From Actinernus sp. WN-2022 (taxonomy: Eukaryota; Cnidaria; Anthozoa; Actiniaria; Actinernidae): 64,000 bases of DNA. The DNA lies in assembly GCA_030867875.1 (NCBI GenBank), contig JAOWCC010001634.1, positions 56,965,860 through 57,029,859 of the forward strand. Reading direction: 5' to 3'. The notes beneath the pieces were generated by a model, which made no database searches, was not told the DNA's origin, and saw only the letters and a list, made by a program, of their open reading frames with translations. Position 1 is the first letter of the stretch; each line of letters starts with the position of its first letter. Shown piece by piece: positions 24,301 to 33,766 of this stretch. A program made the translations under genes and the position numbers.

Positions 24301-27300
24301 AGAAAGAAGAATAGAAAATTAACACCTTTAAATACATTCCTTGCCATTCAGTGCTACTATTCTTAGCCCACAGCCTATCAGCACTCAGTATTTTAGTGCT
24401 GTAAATCCTATAAAGCCATGCACCATTAGTATTACCTACATGTGTATGTATATATTATAGGGAATACTAATATGTTGGTAAGTCATACTTTACTTTGTCT
24501 CCAAAACTGATTTGATCAATGTATATTATTGTTTCCATGATGGAATTTAGAGCACTTCGCATTGATGATCAAGACTCTATTTCCCTTAAATCACTCACAT
24601 TCGTTGTCTAACCATTACTAAGTGGTGCATTCTCTGGCAAAGCTTTTATTTGCCCTCTTGTAATCTCTGGCAGCAAAATTGAAGTTTCTAAAAGTCTAAA
24701 TTTGTTTAAGTAACAATGCGTGTAAAAACTAGGCAAAATTACATTGTTCAGCAGCAATAGGCTTTTGGCACAGTAAAAATTTCTGGTTTCCCTACTGGAC
24801 ACACAACACTTAATAAGACATTTCTGACATCAAATCCATTGCAACTGAATTTTAAGACTACTTTTGTGCAAAACCATTTCACCAATCAGAAGAGTTCAAA
24901 ACAATAACCAAGAAAGCTTTCAAATTAAACAGTTCCCCACATAGAATTTTGGTGATATAAAAAATTATGAGCATTTTTCACTACTGACAATTGAAGGGCT
25001 GTGTGCAAAATGGGCGTAAGTGACTCTTGATCACACTCTAAATTCTCCTTCAATTTCTTTCTTATCTAAGGGAGAATAGGCCTTTTGCAGCTAACAGTCA
25101 CGTGCTGATATAATACTTTGTTAACGAATGAATGAGCTCATGATCCCCATTGGAAAGATGTTGTCATGGCTGCTGGATAGCAAGCCATTTAAAAAAAACA
25201 CTGTTTTAGAAAGATCGACAATCGATTGGAGGTGAAAAATAGCATTTACAAACAGGTTTTGCTAATAACAATACCGACCTCGTACAAGGCTTCTAAATAA
25301 ATGAAGTTAACTATTTGTTGCCATCCAGTACATTCCTGTACAACACGTGAATGCCGAGCTGCAAAAGGCCCATTTAGAATGTGATAAAGAATCAATTCAA
25401 TTCAAATTTGTAAAAAAACAGAAAATAATATTATTGATGAATGAAGCCTAATTCTTAGCCGAACCTTTACTTAAATCCTTAGGTATGGTTTCCGTGGCAA
25501 CCCAATGCTGTTTGTATCAGCTCGTCCTAAGCTTGGTGCTCGGCAGGTGAAGTTGACGCATGTGACAGATTGGATTGAGAAAAAACTGAAGCAAGAATTC
25601 AGGGTGAGTATGACAATGTGTAGTTCCAGAAAATATTCATACGCCCCCACGAAAGGGATTTGTACTTTGACCCCCCTTCCCTCTGGAATTTCCAATTTTC
25701 GCCCATACAAACTCTGTAATTTTGTGGTCCCTCTGACCCCTCCACCCATCTGGAATTTCCAGTCCCTTAATAAGTATTTTGCAGAAATAGTCGAGAAGTT
25801 ATCCACTGATATTCCCGCTACCTTATTTACCCGTGTATAATACACTTTTTTTACTCCAAAATGACCTTCAAAATCGGGATGCGCAATTCTACCATCGCTG
25901 ATCAGACTGAAGGCAATCGATCTCGCCAAGTATCAAAAATACAAGATACCAGAAGGATCTTTCAAGGCAGGGAACCATTGGTGCCAGCGATTCCTGAAAA
26001 GAAATAATCTCTTGATTCGACAGAAAACGACACTAGCACAACGACTTCCAGCTGACTACGAGGAGAAGATCGTAAACTTTCAGAACTATGTTATTAATCG
26101 TCGCAATCAGCACGGTTACCCGCTTCATTTAACCGCAAACATGGATGAAACGGCGCTAACATTTGATATGCTGCCTAACCGAACAGTCAACAACATTGGT
26201 GAGAAAAATTAAGTGTTTGCAGGCTTTTAAGTCCCGTCTAAGGAATGACCGTGGCAGCCTTCTGATGTCTGGTTAATTATAATTTAAACACGTTTTTATC
26301 TACTTCTATTTTATTATGGCACAGCATCCATGTAAACCAGGGAGGGGGGGGGGATGGATATTTTCTGGAACTACACAATAATGTATTGTATCAAATGAAG
26401 ATGTAGTTTCTATATACACGTAAGGCAATTCAAACACTGATAAACACACAAGGAAACATGGAATATTATAAGGCATAACTGCCATTTGGCATACAGTAAA
26501 TATTATTGTATGGGTTCCAATTGATCACAGTATATTACATTACAGGTTCTACATGAATAGATAACTCGACTGTCACAACGTGATAGTGTTTATCCTTCAC
26601 TGAGCACTATCAGGCATCATAGTTCACCACAAAATTTTGATGCACACTCATTGGACGTGATAGTTGCATATGCAGATGCAAACTATCAGGCGATTTTGTG
26701 ATGAACAATAAGTAAAAATATAATAGATGCAGGTTGAGTAGAGCTCTCCCAGGTTGAGAATCTTGGCAAAAGATCTTGCCAAGATCTTGCAAGATTCTCA
26801 ACCTGGGCTGTGCTTTATCTAAGGTTTTTTTCTTTCTTTTTCTCGGGGGAAATGGTAAGCCTGATACTCAGGTTATGCTTTATCGGATTTACAAACTCAA
26901 GATGGAAGTGAGAGTTTGTAAATCTGATAAAGCATGGACACAAATTCTGTATATGGCTTATCAAACATCTAGCTGTATGGAGTCATGTTTTTCAGGTATT
27001 TTGGCAATACAACCTATTTTGGCCGAGAAAATCGAAGCAAACATTTATGTAAATCAGGACGAGATTTACAGATCATTTATTGCACATTGATTTCCTTTGT
27101 TTTTCATTCATGAATTATTAATGAGCTGACAACAACAAAATTTAATAGTGCGTCTGTCTCGGAACTATCGACTGTAACTGTGTTCTCAGGTTTATAGCAG
27201 AGCTCCCATGTGAGCGTACTCAGGTTTATAGCAGAGCTCCCATGTGAGCGTAGCACCATACATTTACATGTAGTATGAGTGAAATTTTGCTGGATGTTCT

Positions 27301-28584
27301 TGCCCACCCACCAGACCAGTGCATCAGCGTGCAGAACACGAGGTTTTCAAGTCCTGAATCGGCCTGCTCGATTGTGTATGGCTATTTAATGCCATCCTGT
27401 CATTTACAATCAATCCTCCCATTTATAAATGGGAATTTGTGATTTTCCAAATTATCTCAATGGTCAGTAACTCATAAGATATTCATGATGAATTACCAAC
27501 TTTAAATTATGTCGCATCTCCAAGTGCACGCATATATATGTATCATGTTCTTTCTGTTGTATGCTGTTACCTTTTACGTTACATATGCGCATGCAACTCC
27601 TCTGCATGTGCAGTATTTATTTTTGTAATTTTATTACTATTACATAATTATACCATATTTACCAGTGTATAATACACACTTTTATACCCAAAATATCGTA
27701 CGTGCATCTCTTCGTATTTGATTATTGGGAGCTTCACTCTTAGGCTTGCCTATATAGGTATGTTATTTGTTTTAAGAATATCAAATTTTTGCAGGCAACT
27801 ATCAGTCGATAGTTCTGAGACAGACACTCTATTGTTATAATAGGAATATAAACATTAGATTCTACATGTTATTTTACATATATTACATTGCTCTTACTTT
27901 AAAATCGACAAGTTTACTATACTGTATTTATTTACAATTTTGATGATCATTATGACTGACTTAATTTTTATTCATATATTTTTACTTTATAGTTTGGTAG
28001 GTCATCCCAATAAAATGTTTTGTTTGCCATTGCCTGACAAACCCAATTTTTGGGACAAAGTAAAATATTTTGACAAATATTTAAAAAAAACTACATTTCT
28101 TTTCGGAGCTCTCTCTGTTTTAGTTTCTTTCCTTTCTCATGCAAATTGTCAATCTCTAGCATTGGCTGTACACAAGGCTAGTCAATCCACAACTAGTAGA
28201 GGAAAAAGTAGTTGTGGACTACATGAACATTTTTATGCTAGTCTTCAAGCCGATTTGTTTTCAGACCCCATAATTTTTTTAACCGACTGACTGACTCACT
28301 ATCACAAACCATTGAATAAATCAATGACATTTAGATAATTGAAGGGCTGTGTGCAGAAAGGGCATAAGTGACTCTGTCGCATTCTAAATTCTCCTTCAAT
28401 TTCTTTGTTTTCTAAGGGAGAATTTAGAACGTGATCAAGAATCACTTACACCCTTTTTGCACACAATCCTTCAATTAAAAGTTAACTATCTCTTTTGTAG
28501 AACATGTTCGTCCTTCCTAACATGGAAGATCTACCCATCAAAATAATGAACTGTGATATGGATAAGCAGTTTGCAGACAACTGA
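14186..28584 (+). CDS. TEX2: TEX2 (SMP-domain lipid-transfer protein), four coding exons, complete
   Basis: Join of 14186-15397, 22157-23820, 25483-25603 and 28501-28584; 1,026 residues, near the family's usual length. It should act at ER membrane contact sites, moving lipid or ceramide through a tubular SMP domain; yeast Nvj2 is the known relative. Seen: a polar Ser/Pro-rich N-terminus (1-315); a hydrophobic hairpin of two membrane segments (317-361, ending VLWLFC); a PH-like region from 405 (GWMYKAHDYDPG to KKYPICIMFEKP); SMP part 1 from about 593 to 695 (QQLQMAWVNVLFGRMFWDVW); an acidic/Ser-rich insert (about 700-925, DDEDNDDSLTSESPPESDSD); SMP part 2 (SMPIILSVEV to the C-terminus). The split SMP is usual for TEX2. 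All phases close (0, 2, 0). A short extra exon between 1 and 2 cannot be excluded. Confidence 0.92.
16915..18378. mobile_element. TTAA-ended non-autonomous DNA element
   Basis: The ends are TTAAGGTCTCGATAAAGGTTC (16915) and its inverse GAACCTTTATCGAGACCTTAA (to 18378). Further inside, AAAACGC-type motifs are also inverted. TTAA at both ends fits piggyBac-style target duplication, though the terminal GGTCTCG differs from the CCCTTT of the clearer copies here. No transposase. Confidence 0.65.
18994..19817. mobile_element. TIR element starting AACAGGCC
   Basis: The left end AACAGGCCGTTTGCACTATG and following GTCAGTTGACTCTACTACCAGAATCC (18994-19032) are mirrored at 19730-19817 with modest divergence. 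About 820 bp, no coding capacity. The left arm includes a TGACGTCA-type octamer. Confidence 0.75.
20195..21076. mobile_element. MULE-like TIR element with 9-bp target duplication
   Basis: TIRs of about 80 bp start TAGCCTGAATTTCAGCCGTC and are inverted at 20987-21076. Immediately outside both ends is GAATAGTGT (20186-20194 and 21077-21085), a perfect 9-base direct repeat. A 9-base duplication with long TIRs is the signature of Mutator-like elements. The interior has no transposase frame. Confidence 0.85.
21308..21475 (-). repeat. tRNA-type SINE family copy, 3'-truncated
   Basis: Matches the family described at 13731 and 43241 from TGAATTTCTAACGGGACCTG to TCGGAGCAAGGGCGAGATAC. The B-box end is missing. 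Confidence 0.6.
21509..22118. repeat. 80-bp segment duplicated just upstream of TEX2 exon 2
   Basis: CTGTGATACCAAATGTTTCA and the following GGATCTTTATT..TTATGTGTA.. occur at 21509-21592 and again at 22040-22118. The second copy ends about 40 bases before the exon 2 acceptor, so the duplication includes the presumptive branch region. A fragment of the MITE described at 28337 lies between them (21768-21830). Confidence 0.7.
22157..23820 (+). CDS. TEX2: TEX2 coding exon 2
   Basis: Acceptor TCCACTCCTCAG/GG; donor CTGTG/GTAAGG, phase 2. Encodes residues 405-958, covering the PH-like region, the first SMP half, the acidic insert and the start of the second SMP half. Confidence 0.92.
24989..25405. 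mobile_element. MITE (ATTGAAGG family) split by a nested MITE
   Basis: The left half (24989-25078) reads ATTGAAGGGCTGTGTGC to AAGGGAGAAT. Its continuation ATTTAGAATGTGATxAAGAATCA resumes at 25372. The uninterrupted family member at 28337-28476 shows these halves are contiguous, so the 292-bp element between is a later insertion. Confidence 0.75.
25079..25370. mobile_element. 292-bp MITE with GGCCTTTTGCAGCT ends
   Basis: Ends GGCCTTTTGCAGCT (25079) and AGCTGCAAAAGGCC (to 25370), with CACGTG a few bases further in at both ends. A second copy starts at 63862 and shares, in the same orientation as the minus strand here, TTATTAGCAAAACCTGTTTG and TAAATGCTATTTT. Confidence 0.8.
25483..25603 (+). 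CDS. TEX2: TEX2 coding exon 3
   Basis: Acceptor AAATCCTTAG/G; donor TTCAGG/GTGAGT, phase 0. Encodes YGFRGNPMLFVSARPKLGA onward to KKLKQEFR, a very conserved TEX2 stretch. Confidence 0.92.
25907..26212 (+). pseudogene. pogo/Tigger-like transposase fragment in TEX2 intron 3
   Basis: An open frame reads LAKYQKYKIPEGSFKAG, then WCQRFLKRNNL (CENP-B-type DNA-binding half), then NQHGYPLHLTANMDETALTF, in which NMDETA is the first catalytic Asp region of the DDE domain. It stops after NNIGEKN where VKTTGxEK would follow, and no second or third catalytic residue is found downstream. It is a truncated, non-functional fragment of a CENP-B/pogo-type transposase gene. Confidence 0.8.
26747..26808. repeat. 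strong hairpin
   Basis: CCAGGTTGAGAATCTTGGCA and TTGCAAGATTCTCAACCTGG face each other around AAGATCTTGCCAAGATCTT. A second hairpin with TTTACAAACTC arms follows at about 26885-26930. Both probably belong to one decayed element. Confidence 0.7.
27144..27836. mobile_element. TIR element with AATAGTGCGTCTGTCTC ends
   Basis: The left end (27144-27174, continuing GGAACTATCGACTG) is inverted at 27803-27836. It includes a 34-bp tandem duplication of CAGGTTTATAGCAGAGCTCC (27188-27254). Non-coding. Confidence 0.7.
28337..28476. mobile_element. 140-bp palindromic MITE, 24 bp from TEX2 exon 4
   Basis: Arms start AATTGAAGGxCTGTGTGCA and meet around TTTCTTTGTTTTCTAAGGG. Related pieces lie at 21768-21830, 24989-25078 and, degenerate, 32330-32410. 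The right end is 24 bases before the exon 4 start, so it occupies the usual branch-point window. Confidence 0.8.
28501..28584 (+). CDS. TEX2: TEX2 coding exon 4 (terminal)
   Basis: Acceptor TCTCTTTTGTAG/AAC. Encodes NMFVLPNMEDLPIKIMNCDM and a short tail to TGA at 28582-28584. The FVxPNMxD motif is the conserved TEX2 C-terminus, which confirms the exon. Confidence 0.9.
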   Translation, partial: NMFVLPNMEDLPIKIMNCDMDKQFADN

Positions 28585-28708
28585 AATTCCAGTCATGCAA
28601 GACAAAGAAGTACTTCGATTCATTGGCCATCAGCTCCAATCACATTGACGTACTTGTGCTCAGTTCTCTGATGTCTTGAAGACAAGATTATTATCTTGTT
28701 TCCAGGAA

Positions 28709-28714
28709 AATAAA
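28709..28714 (+). other. TEX2 polyadenylation signal
   Basis: AATAAA 125 bases after the TEX2 stop codon, followed by AT-rich sequence; the first such hexamer after the stop. Confidence 0.65.
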
Positions 28715-28996
28715 GTATAATATAATCACTGGTAGTTGACTTCTAATGACAGCACTGAATATCTGAGTAATAACAAGGATGTGGCAGGATAAAATAAATG
28801 TATTAATTAGATATGTTGAGTTCTCAAATACCTAATTAATTCCACCCCTGGGTATGTTTATAGTGTTTAAGTACTTCATTTCCATAGGTGTTTTGTTTCA
28901 TTTCATTAAGTTATTTGGGAGTTAGAGTATTTTTGTTCACAAGAAGTCGTATAGCATTGGTCTTAGTTTAGACTAAAAGTTAAGCAATCCTGGATC

Positions 28997-29022
28997 GGGG
29001 GGGGGGGGGGGGGGGGGGGGGG
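28997..29022. repeat. G26 homopolymer
   Basis: Twenty-six consecutive G, then GGGAGGGAGG-type sequence. It could form a G-quadruplex. The length is unreliable in most sequencing chemistries. Confidence 0.85.
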
Positions 29023-29736
29023 AGGGAGGGAGGGGATGGAGAAATGGGCAGGGTCTTATTTTTCGAATCCTCCAAAATGGAGGGTCATAAAAAAATTGCC
29101 ATTGAAAAAGGGGGGTTATAGGGGAAAGCCAGCAAAAGAGGGGGCAAAGGTATAATATTTAATGCTCATTGTTGGGGGAGGGTTTTTATATTTTTACTTT
29201 TTGATTTCCTTTACCCCTTCCCCCCTGCTAATTTATGACCAGTCCCTAAATTCAAACTTTGTAAAATGTTTCTTTTTTCCAATCTCTGGGTTACTACTCT
29301 CTCTTCATCAAGCAATGAGTTTTAAAATTGATTATCCGCAAACTAATGATCGATCTGACTGTAATCTCAGGCTTTGAGCCCCCACTTTTAATCTGTTAAT
29401 GCGAAAGAAACTTCAACATACCAGTCTCAAGCATGTGGAGATTTACTTTCAAGATGAGTGTCAAAATAACAATTACCTGATATATATATAATCATACCGT
29501 AAACACCAGCAGATAGGGTGCAGCTTATCTGCAAGTGCGGCTTATCTGCCTGTGTTTACGGTAATAATTATTATGACCCTTATGGCACTGTGCATGCTTT
29601 AGTAGCAAAACCAGTTACAAGTCACATGATGGGGGTTGTATATGTCAGAAAAAGCTGTCCTGTCCTGCTTGATTTTGTGCTTTTTGTTTTGCTATTTGAA
29701 AGTGGTCATAATTTATGAGTAAGGTAGGGCTGGATG

Positions 29737-30105
29737 TAGCCTGCTATGCAGCCGTATTTTTTCTCTCATAAATTCGAATAAAAAAAGTAACATCTGCTTA
29801 CCCGAGCGCTTAATTAGTTTCCAATATCCATGCACGATGTCAGCACGTTTGTTTTATTTTTCTGCCCAATCAAAGCCATTGTTATAATTTTAGTGAATTG
29901 CCGTGCCAGTGAACTCTCTCCTATGATTGGTCAATGGCAAATGCATTGTCTAAATCCTTTTAAATGTAACATTGTCACTTTCCAGGATATGGAAGGTAAA
30001 ATCTGATTGGTCCATAACACAATGAGGTGTGCATATTGGAAACTAATTAAGCGCTCGGGTAAGCAGTTACTTTTTTCTTAGAATTTACGAGTGAAAAATA
30101 TTTAG
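29737..30105. mobile_element. inverted-repeat element, CCCGAGCGCTTAATTAGTTT core
   Basis: The left arm starts TAGCCTGCTATGCAG and contains CTGCTTACCCGAGCGCTTAA. The right arm (30020-30105) is inverted but its tip has diverged. A one-armed copy is at 23992-24105 in TEX2 intron 2. Confidence 0.7.
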
Positions 30106-30403
30106 TTATACTCAGTCAATTTGTACAGACCCGAGCACACATCATGACCTCTAGACCAATATTTACCTGTCCAGCCCTCCCACTCAGTCAATAAGTACAG
30201 TTTTAATGGACTGATGAAGGTGTTATTTGCACCACACATTTTAATTGAAGACTGATCACTGTTCATGTTTTATTTATAAAAAATAATTTGTTTATTTTCT
30301 AAAGAAGCATATGTAACTTCATCAAAAGTCACTTAATATGTTCTTGCACAATCCGGCACTTCAATTGAAGTGTTTCAGTTTAAGAGGCCTTGGCACTGTT
30401 AAG

Positions 30404-30572
30404 GGTGCATTCGTTTGACACTATTCTGGAATAAGAATAGCCGGAATAATATGCGTAAGCATTCGTTTGGGAGCTATTATTGTCCTGGAATACTTGGAAT
30501 GCATTCTGTGTATTCTTCTCCTGGATGCAGAATAACTAGAATATTCTTATTCCTGAATATCCCAAACAAACA
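30404..30572. mobile_element. short palindromic MITE
   Basis: GGAATAAGAATA and TATTCTTATTCC face each other, with CATTCGTTTG and CAAACAAACATG at the outer edges. About 165 bp; the high density of GGAAT/ATTCC is typical of this MITE style. Confidence 0.6.
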
Positions 30573-30688
30573 TGACCTTAGTAAAGTTAATTATGTAAAT
30601 CTGGATTTAAAAAAAAAGGAGCCATCTATTTTAAGTAAAAAAAGCGGTATTGTACTGTAAGTACTGTAGAAATGTAAATGTCATTATT

Positions 30689-31684
30689 TTAACCCTTTTG
30701 CCACTACAGGCCTCAAAAGCGGCTAATATGAAGCATGGACATGGGAAAAATTATTGCATCAAATCTAGGAATGCTGGAAATACGATGTTGCGATATTATT
30801 TCAAGGGATGAATGACTTCAAAGCAAGAGCTATAACAGGGATCGCTTGACTCTCCCACTTTTGAGAAAAACGCATTTGTTTTGGAGATCTTGTCTTGTTT
30901 CTTTGATTTTCACGAATTTTGAGGAGCTGAAAATTGGCTCAAAAACCCTTCCCATTTGCACTTGAAATCAAAAGCAAACAGAAAATCAACACTCAGTCGT
31001 TACAATACCTTCTTTAATCTTTCCAACCACCATGTTTGTTTGCACAAAACACACCAAGGGACTGTGAACTGCGCTATTCTTGTCACTGCATTTCTCTCCA
31101 CATGTTCTCCTGTACGCACCTCCAATTGCATGCTGGGTAATGGACAAAAATTCCACAAGGGGTCCCCCTCCCCCTCTGGGACTCCCCTACAACTAAGAGC
31201 GGTGATTTGGAATCAAGCCATTGCTTTAAAGTGACAAAAACACATCCTAATAGGTTGAGCAGGGGGAAAAGACAACCAACTGCAGAATTTCAAGGATTTC
31301 AGTGAAGAATTATTATTTCATGTGTCTCAAAGCAGAAAGACAACAGAAAAATCCTGTGAAACCCCTCATAAGGCCTACTAAAAGCAAACCAAGTACTTTT
31401 CAGCCGTCATCAGACTTAATGATGTCCTCTAGCTCTCTTACAGTGGCTTATTTGTCCAAAATTAGAGCACATTTTGTTGGAAATCCTTCAGAAGAAAGCA
31501 TACTTACCGCCGACGAGTCCGTAGATTTCTGCCGAATGGCATCATGGGGAAAGTTTGAGCCCTTGGTTTAAAAAGTCTGCAACCACCCCGGGGCAAGCCA
31601 AACTGGAACTGAGGGGGGAGGGTTGAGTTTGCACTCTGGATTTCACCAATTGAGCTCAAACACGTCCAGTGATGAAAGGGTTAA
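30689..31684. mobile_element. piggyBac-like MITE, intact, 996 bp
   Basis: TTAA at both ends (30689-30692, 31681-31684), with termini TTAACCCTTTTGCCACT and AGTGATGAAAGGGTTAA. TTAA targets plus CCCTTT tips are the piggyBac signature. The interior matches 7178-7846 (inverted) and parts of 50117-51110. The encoded frames are fragments with no transposase. Confidence 0.85.
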
Positions 31685-31729
31685 GATACTGTACATTAGG
31701 TTTTTGTGATTTCTCTCCAGGTTGTGTCA

Positions 31730-32300
31730 ATCTTTTATAACACAGATCATCTCATTTGCATATTGTAAAACCCAAATATCTCTAGAACGAGATGAGATAT
31801 TGAGAGACAATGTCATTCCTTATCATTTCAAAAGGGTTTTTCACCTTGATTGCAAATCATATGTACTTGCGGTAATAGTAAAATACATGTGATTATGCAA
31901 ATCATGTTGCCATGGAAACACTCTTGGTACCATACTCCTGTCACCCTGAACACACTGTTTCAAATCTTCTAATGTGCCCACAGCAGTAAATCCTGTTTTT
32001 TGAAATTAGGGAATTCCTTATCCTAATGGTAGGAGCCTGGGGCCACTAATGTTTCCATGGCAACATGATTTGCATGTGTTTTTAAACTATTGAATCATTT
32101 TTACCAACTATTTGTAGAAATATCCTTCATTCTGTGACATCTTTAGGTTATGCAAACCTTATGGCATAATAAATCTCAAAACCTGAATGTCTCTAGAACG
32201 AGATGAGATATTAATAAATGGAAAATACCATCCTTCCTCATTTTGAAAGGATGAGCTTAATTTTCAATTCATTATGCACTTTAAGTTTATAACAGCCAAT
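31730..32300. repeat. dispersed repeat, TCTCTAGAACGAGATGAGAT family
   Basis: The motif CTCTAGAACGAGATGAGATA occurs twice (about 31780 and 32190). The blocks TTTCCATGGCAACATxAT and CTAATGTGCCCA recur in a second copy at 42540-42890. It also holds GTTGCCATGGAAAC near 31910, inverted relative to 32050. Confidence 0.6.
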
Positions 32301-33545
32301 AAATCAAGAGCAATGTGACTGATTGCATTATTAATTCTCCTTACCCTTTGTTTAGGGAGAATTTTGAGTATGATCCCAAGTCACTTGTGCTGTTTTTGCA
32401 TGAACCCTTTCAACTATAAATAGAAAGAGACTATTTAAATAGCTAAATTGTGTTTTTGTCTCCTGAAAAATGAAAGCTTATAAAGTTTTTGTTAAACTCA
32501 AAATATACCATCGGATCACAAGTCAACATACATCTCTAGATGTAAACTTCAATACTTTAATTATAGTATTCTAGTTTAAACATGGTGGTAGGAACAAGCA
32601 CGTATAAAGTATTTAGGATATCTAATTTAAATTTCTAATAATTCTTCATCAAAGTGAGAATAATTAATATATTTTATAGTTTACAATGCATTGTGCCATA
32701 GTTCTGCCATCTACAGTTATACGAGTATGTTAATTAAACAACTAATTTCACATGTTGACCTTTCTTTGATCTAGTTTGTTAATACAATCAGGGAGGTGGG
32801 AAGGGAATGGAGGTGAAACTTGTGTGCTAATACGCTGCAGTCCTTGTTATTTCACACTGGTGATAATCACAATGGCTGCAGCTGACGAAATATCCAAAAG
32901 CACAACACCAGGGAGAAGCAGTTCTTGTCTTAAAATGTGGGTCAGAAACATCAAAGTATGATGGAACACCAAACAATTGGCAATGATTTCAAAACACATG
33001 GATGCTACATATTCTGCCACTTTCATAGAGAACATAATCACTCATTAGTTTTGCAACTTTCATTAGCCATTTTAGCCACTCAATGTGAGTGAAAATAAAT
33101 ATGTTGAACTTTGTCATTGACAATTATTGTACTCAGTGACTGATGCTAAACTACAGAAAAAATGACAGTTAATTACACCTATAAAAGATCAAGGTCCTGT
33201 AAGATATACTTTCACAATCAGATGAGAAAAAGAAGAGAACATTCAAAGCTACTGAAAGTTGTTGATCTTACCAGCTTACTTGGGATCAAAAGACTCCATG
33301 GGAGAATTTGAATATTCACAGGTATACTGACTTTGGCGAACTTTGCAAGGCACAAGTAACATCATAGAAACACATTGCATTCAAACAATGTGAGAAGGGT
33401 AGTTTAGGCACAGAAACAAAGGAGCTCATTCTCACCAGAGTAAAACAATGATTGCCTTCCACTCTATCAGATTTTGACCAATCGCAGCAGGCTATATTCT
33501 CATAGCATAAAAGTTGTAATTCCCTCCCCAATCCAATTAGTATCA
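32301..33545. other. intergenic, nothing recognised
   Basis: AT-rich; a degenerate ATTGAAGG-family MITE piece at 32330-32410 is the only structure seen. Confidence 0.45.
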
Positions 33546-33584
33546 TTTATTTTTGGGGCTGCATATATGTATGAGAACATCACA

Positions 33585-33590
33585 TTTATT
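33585..33590 (-). other. EEF2KMT polyadenylation signal
   Basis: AATAAA on the minus strand 76 bases after the EEF2KMT stop; a second hexamer lies at 33546-33551. Confidence 0.6.
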
Positions 33591-33665
33591 GCATTCCTTG
33601 CATATTTCAAAGACTACTGTTTAATGATCTTGGAAACAAATCTTTGTTATAAGACTTTCAAATTG

Positions 33666-33766
33666 TCACACTTCCAGCCTAATGAGTTTGATGGCAGACT
33701 TGTGGTCATAGTAAAACACTTGCAGTGATGGTCTGGTTAACTCAATCCACTTGATTTGGTATTTAC
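33666..33766 (-). CDS. EEF2KMT: EEF2KMT exon 9 (terminal)
   Basis: Acceptor CTTTTTTTAG/GT, phase 1. Encodes KYQIKWIELTRPSLQVFYYD to IRLEV, then TGA at 33668-33666. It matches the final beta hairpin of the methyltransferase fold. Confidence 0.85.

Larger units (their letters stand above)
23821..25482 (+). other. TEX2 intron 2
   Basis: Contains one arm of the TAGCCTGCTATGCAG element (23992-24105) and a MITE interrupted by a second MITE (24989-25405). No gene seen. Confidence 0.65.
28715..30400. other. intergenic, TEX2 to EEF2KMT (first part)
   Basis: Contains a run of 26 G (28997-29022) followed by a G-rich block to about 29140, and an inverted-repeat element at 29737-30105. No gene was recognised; the frames at 29162 and 29518 are unlike known families. 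Confidence 0.5.
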
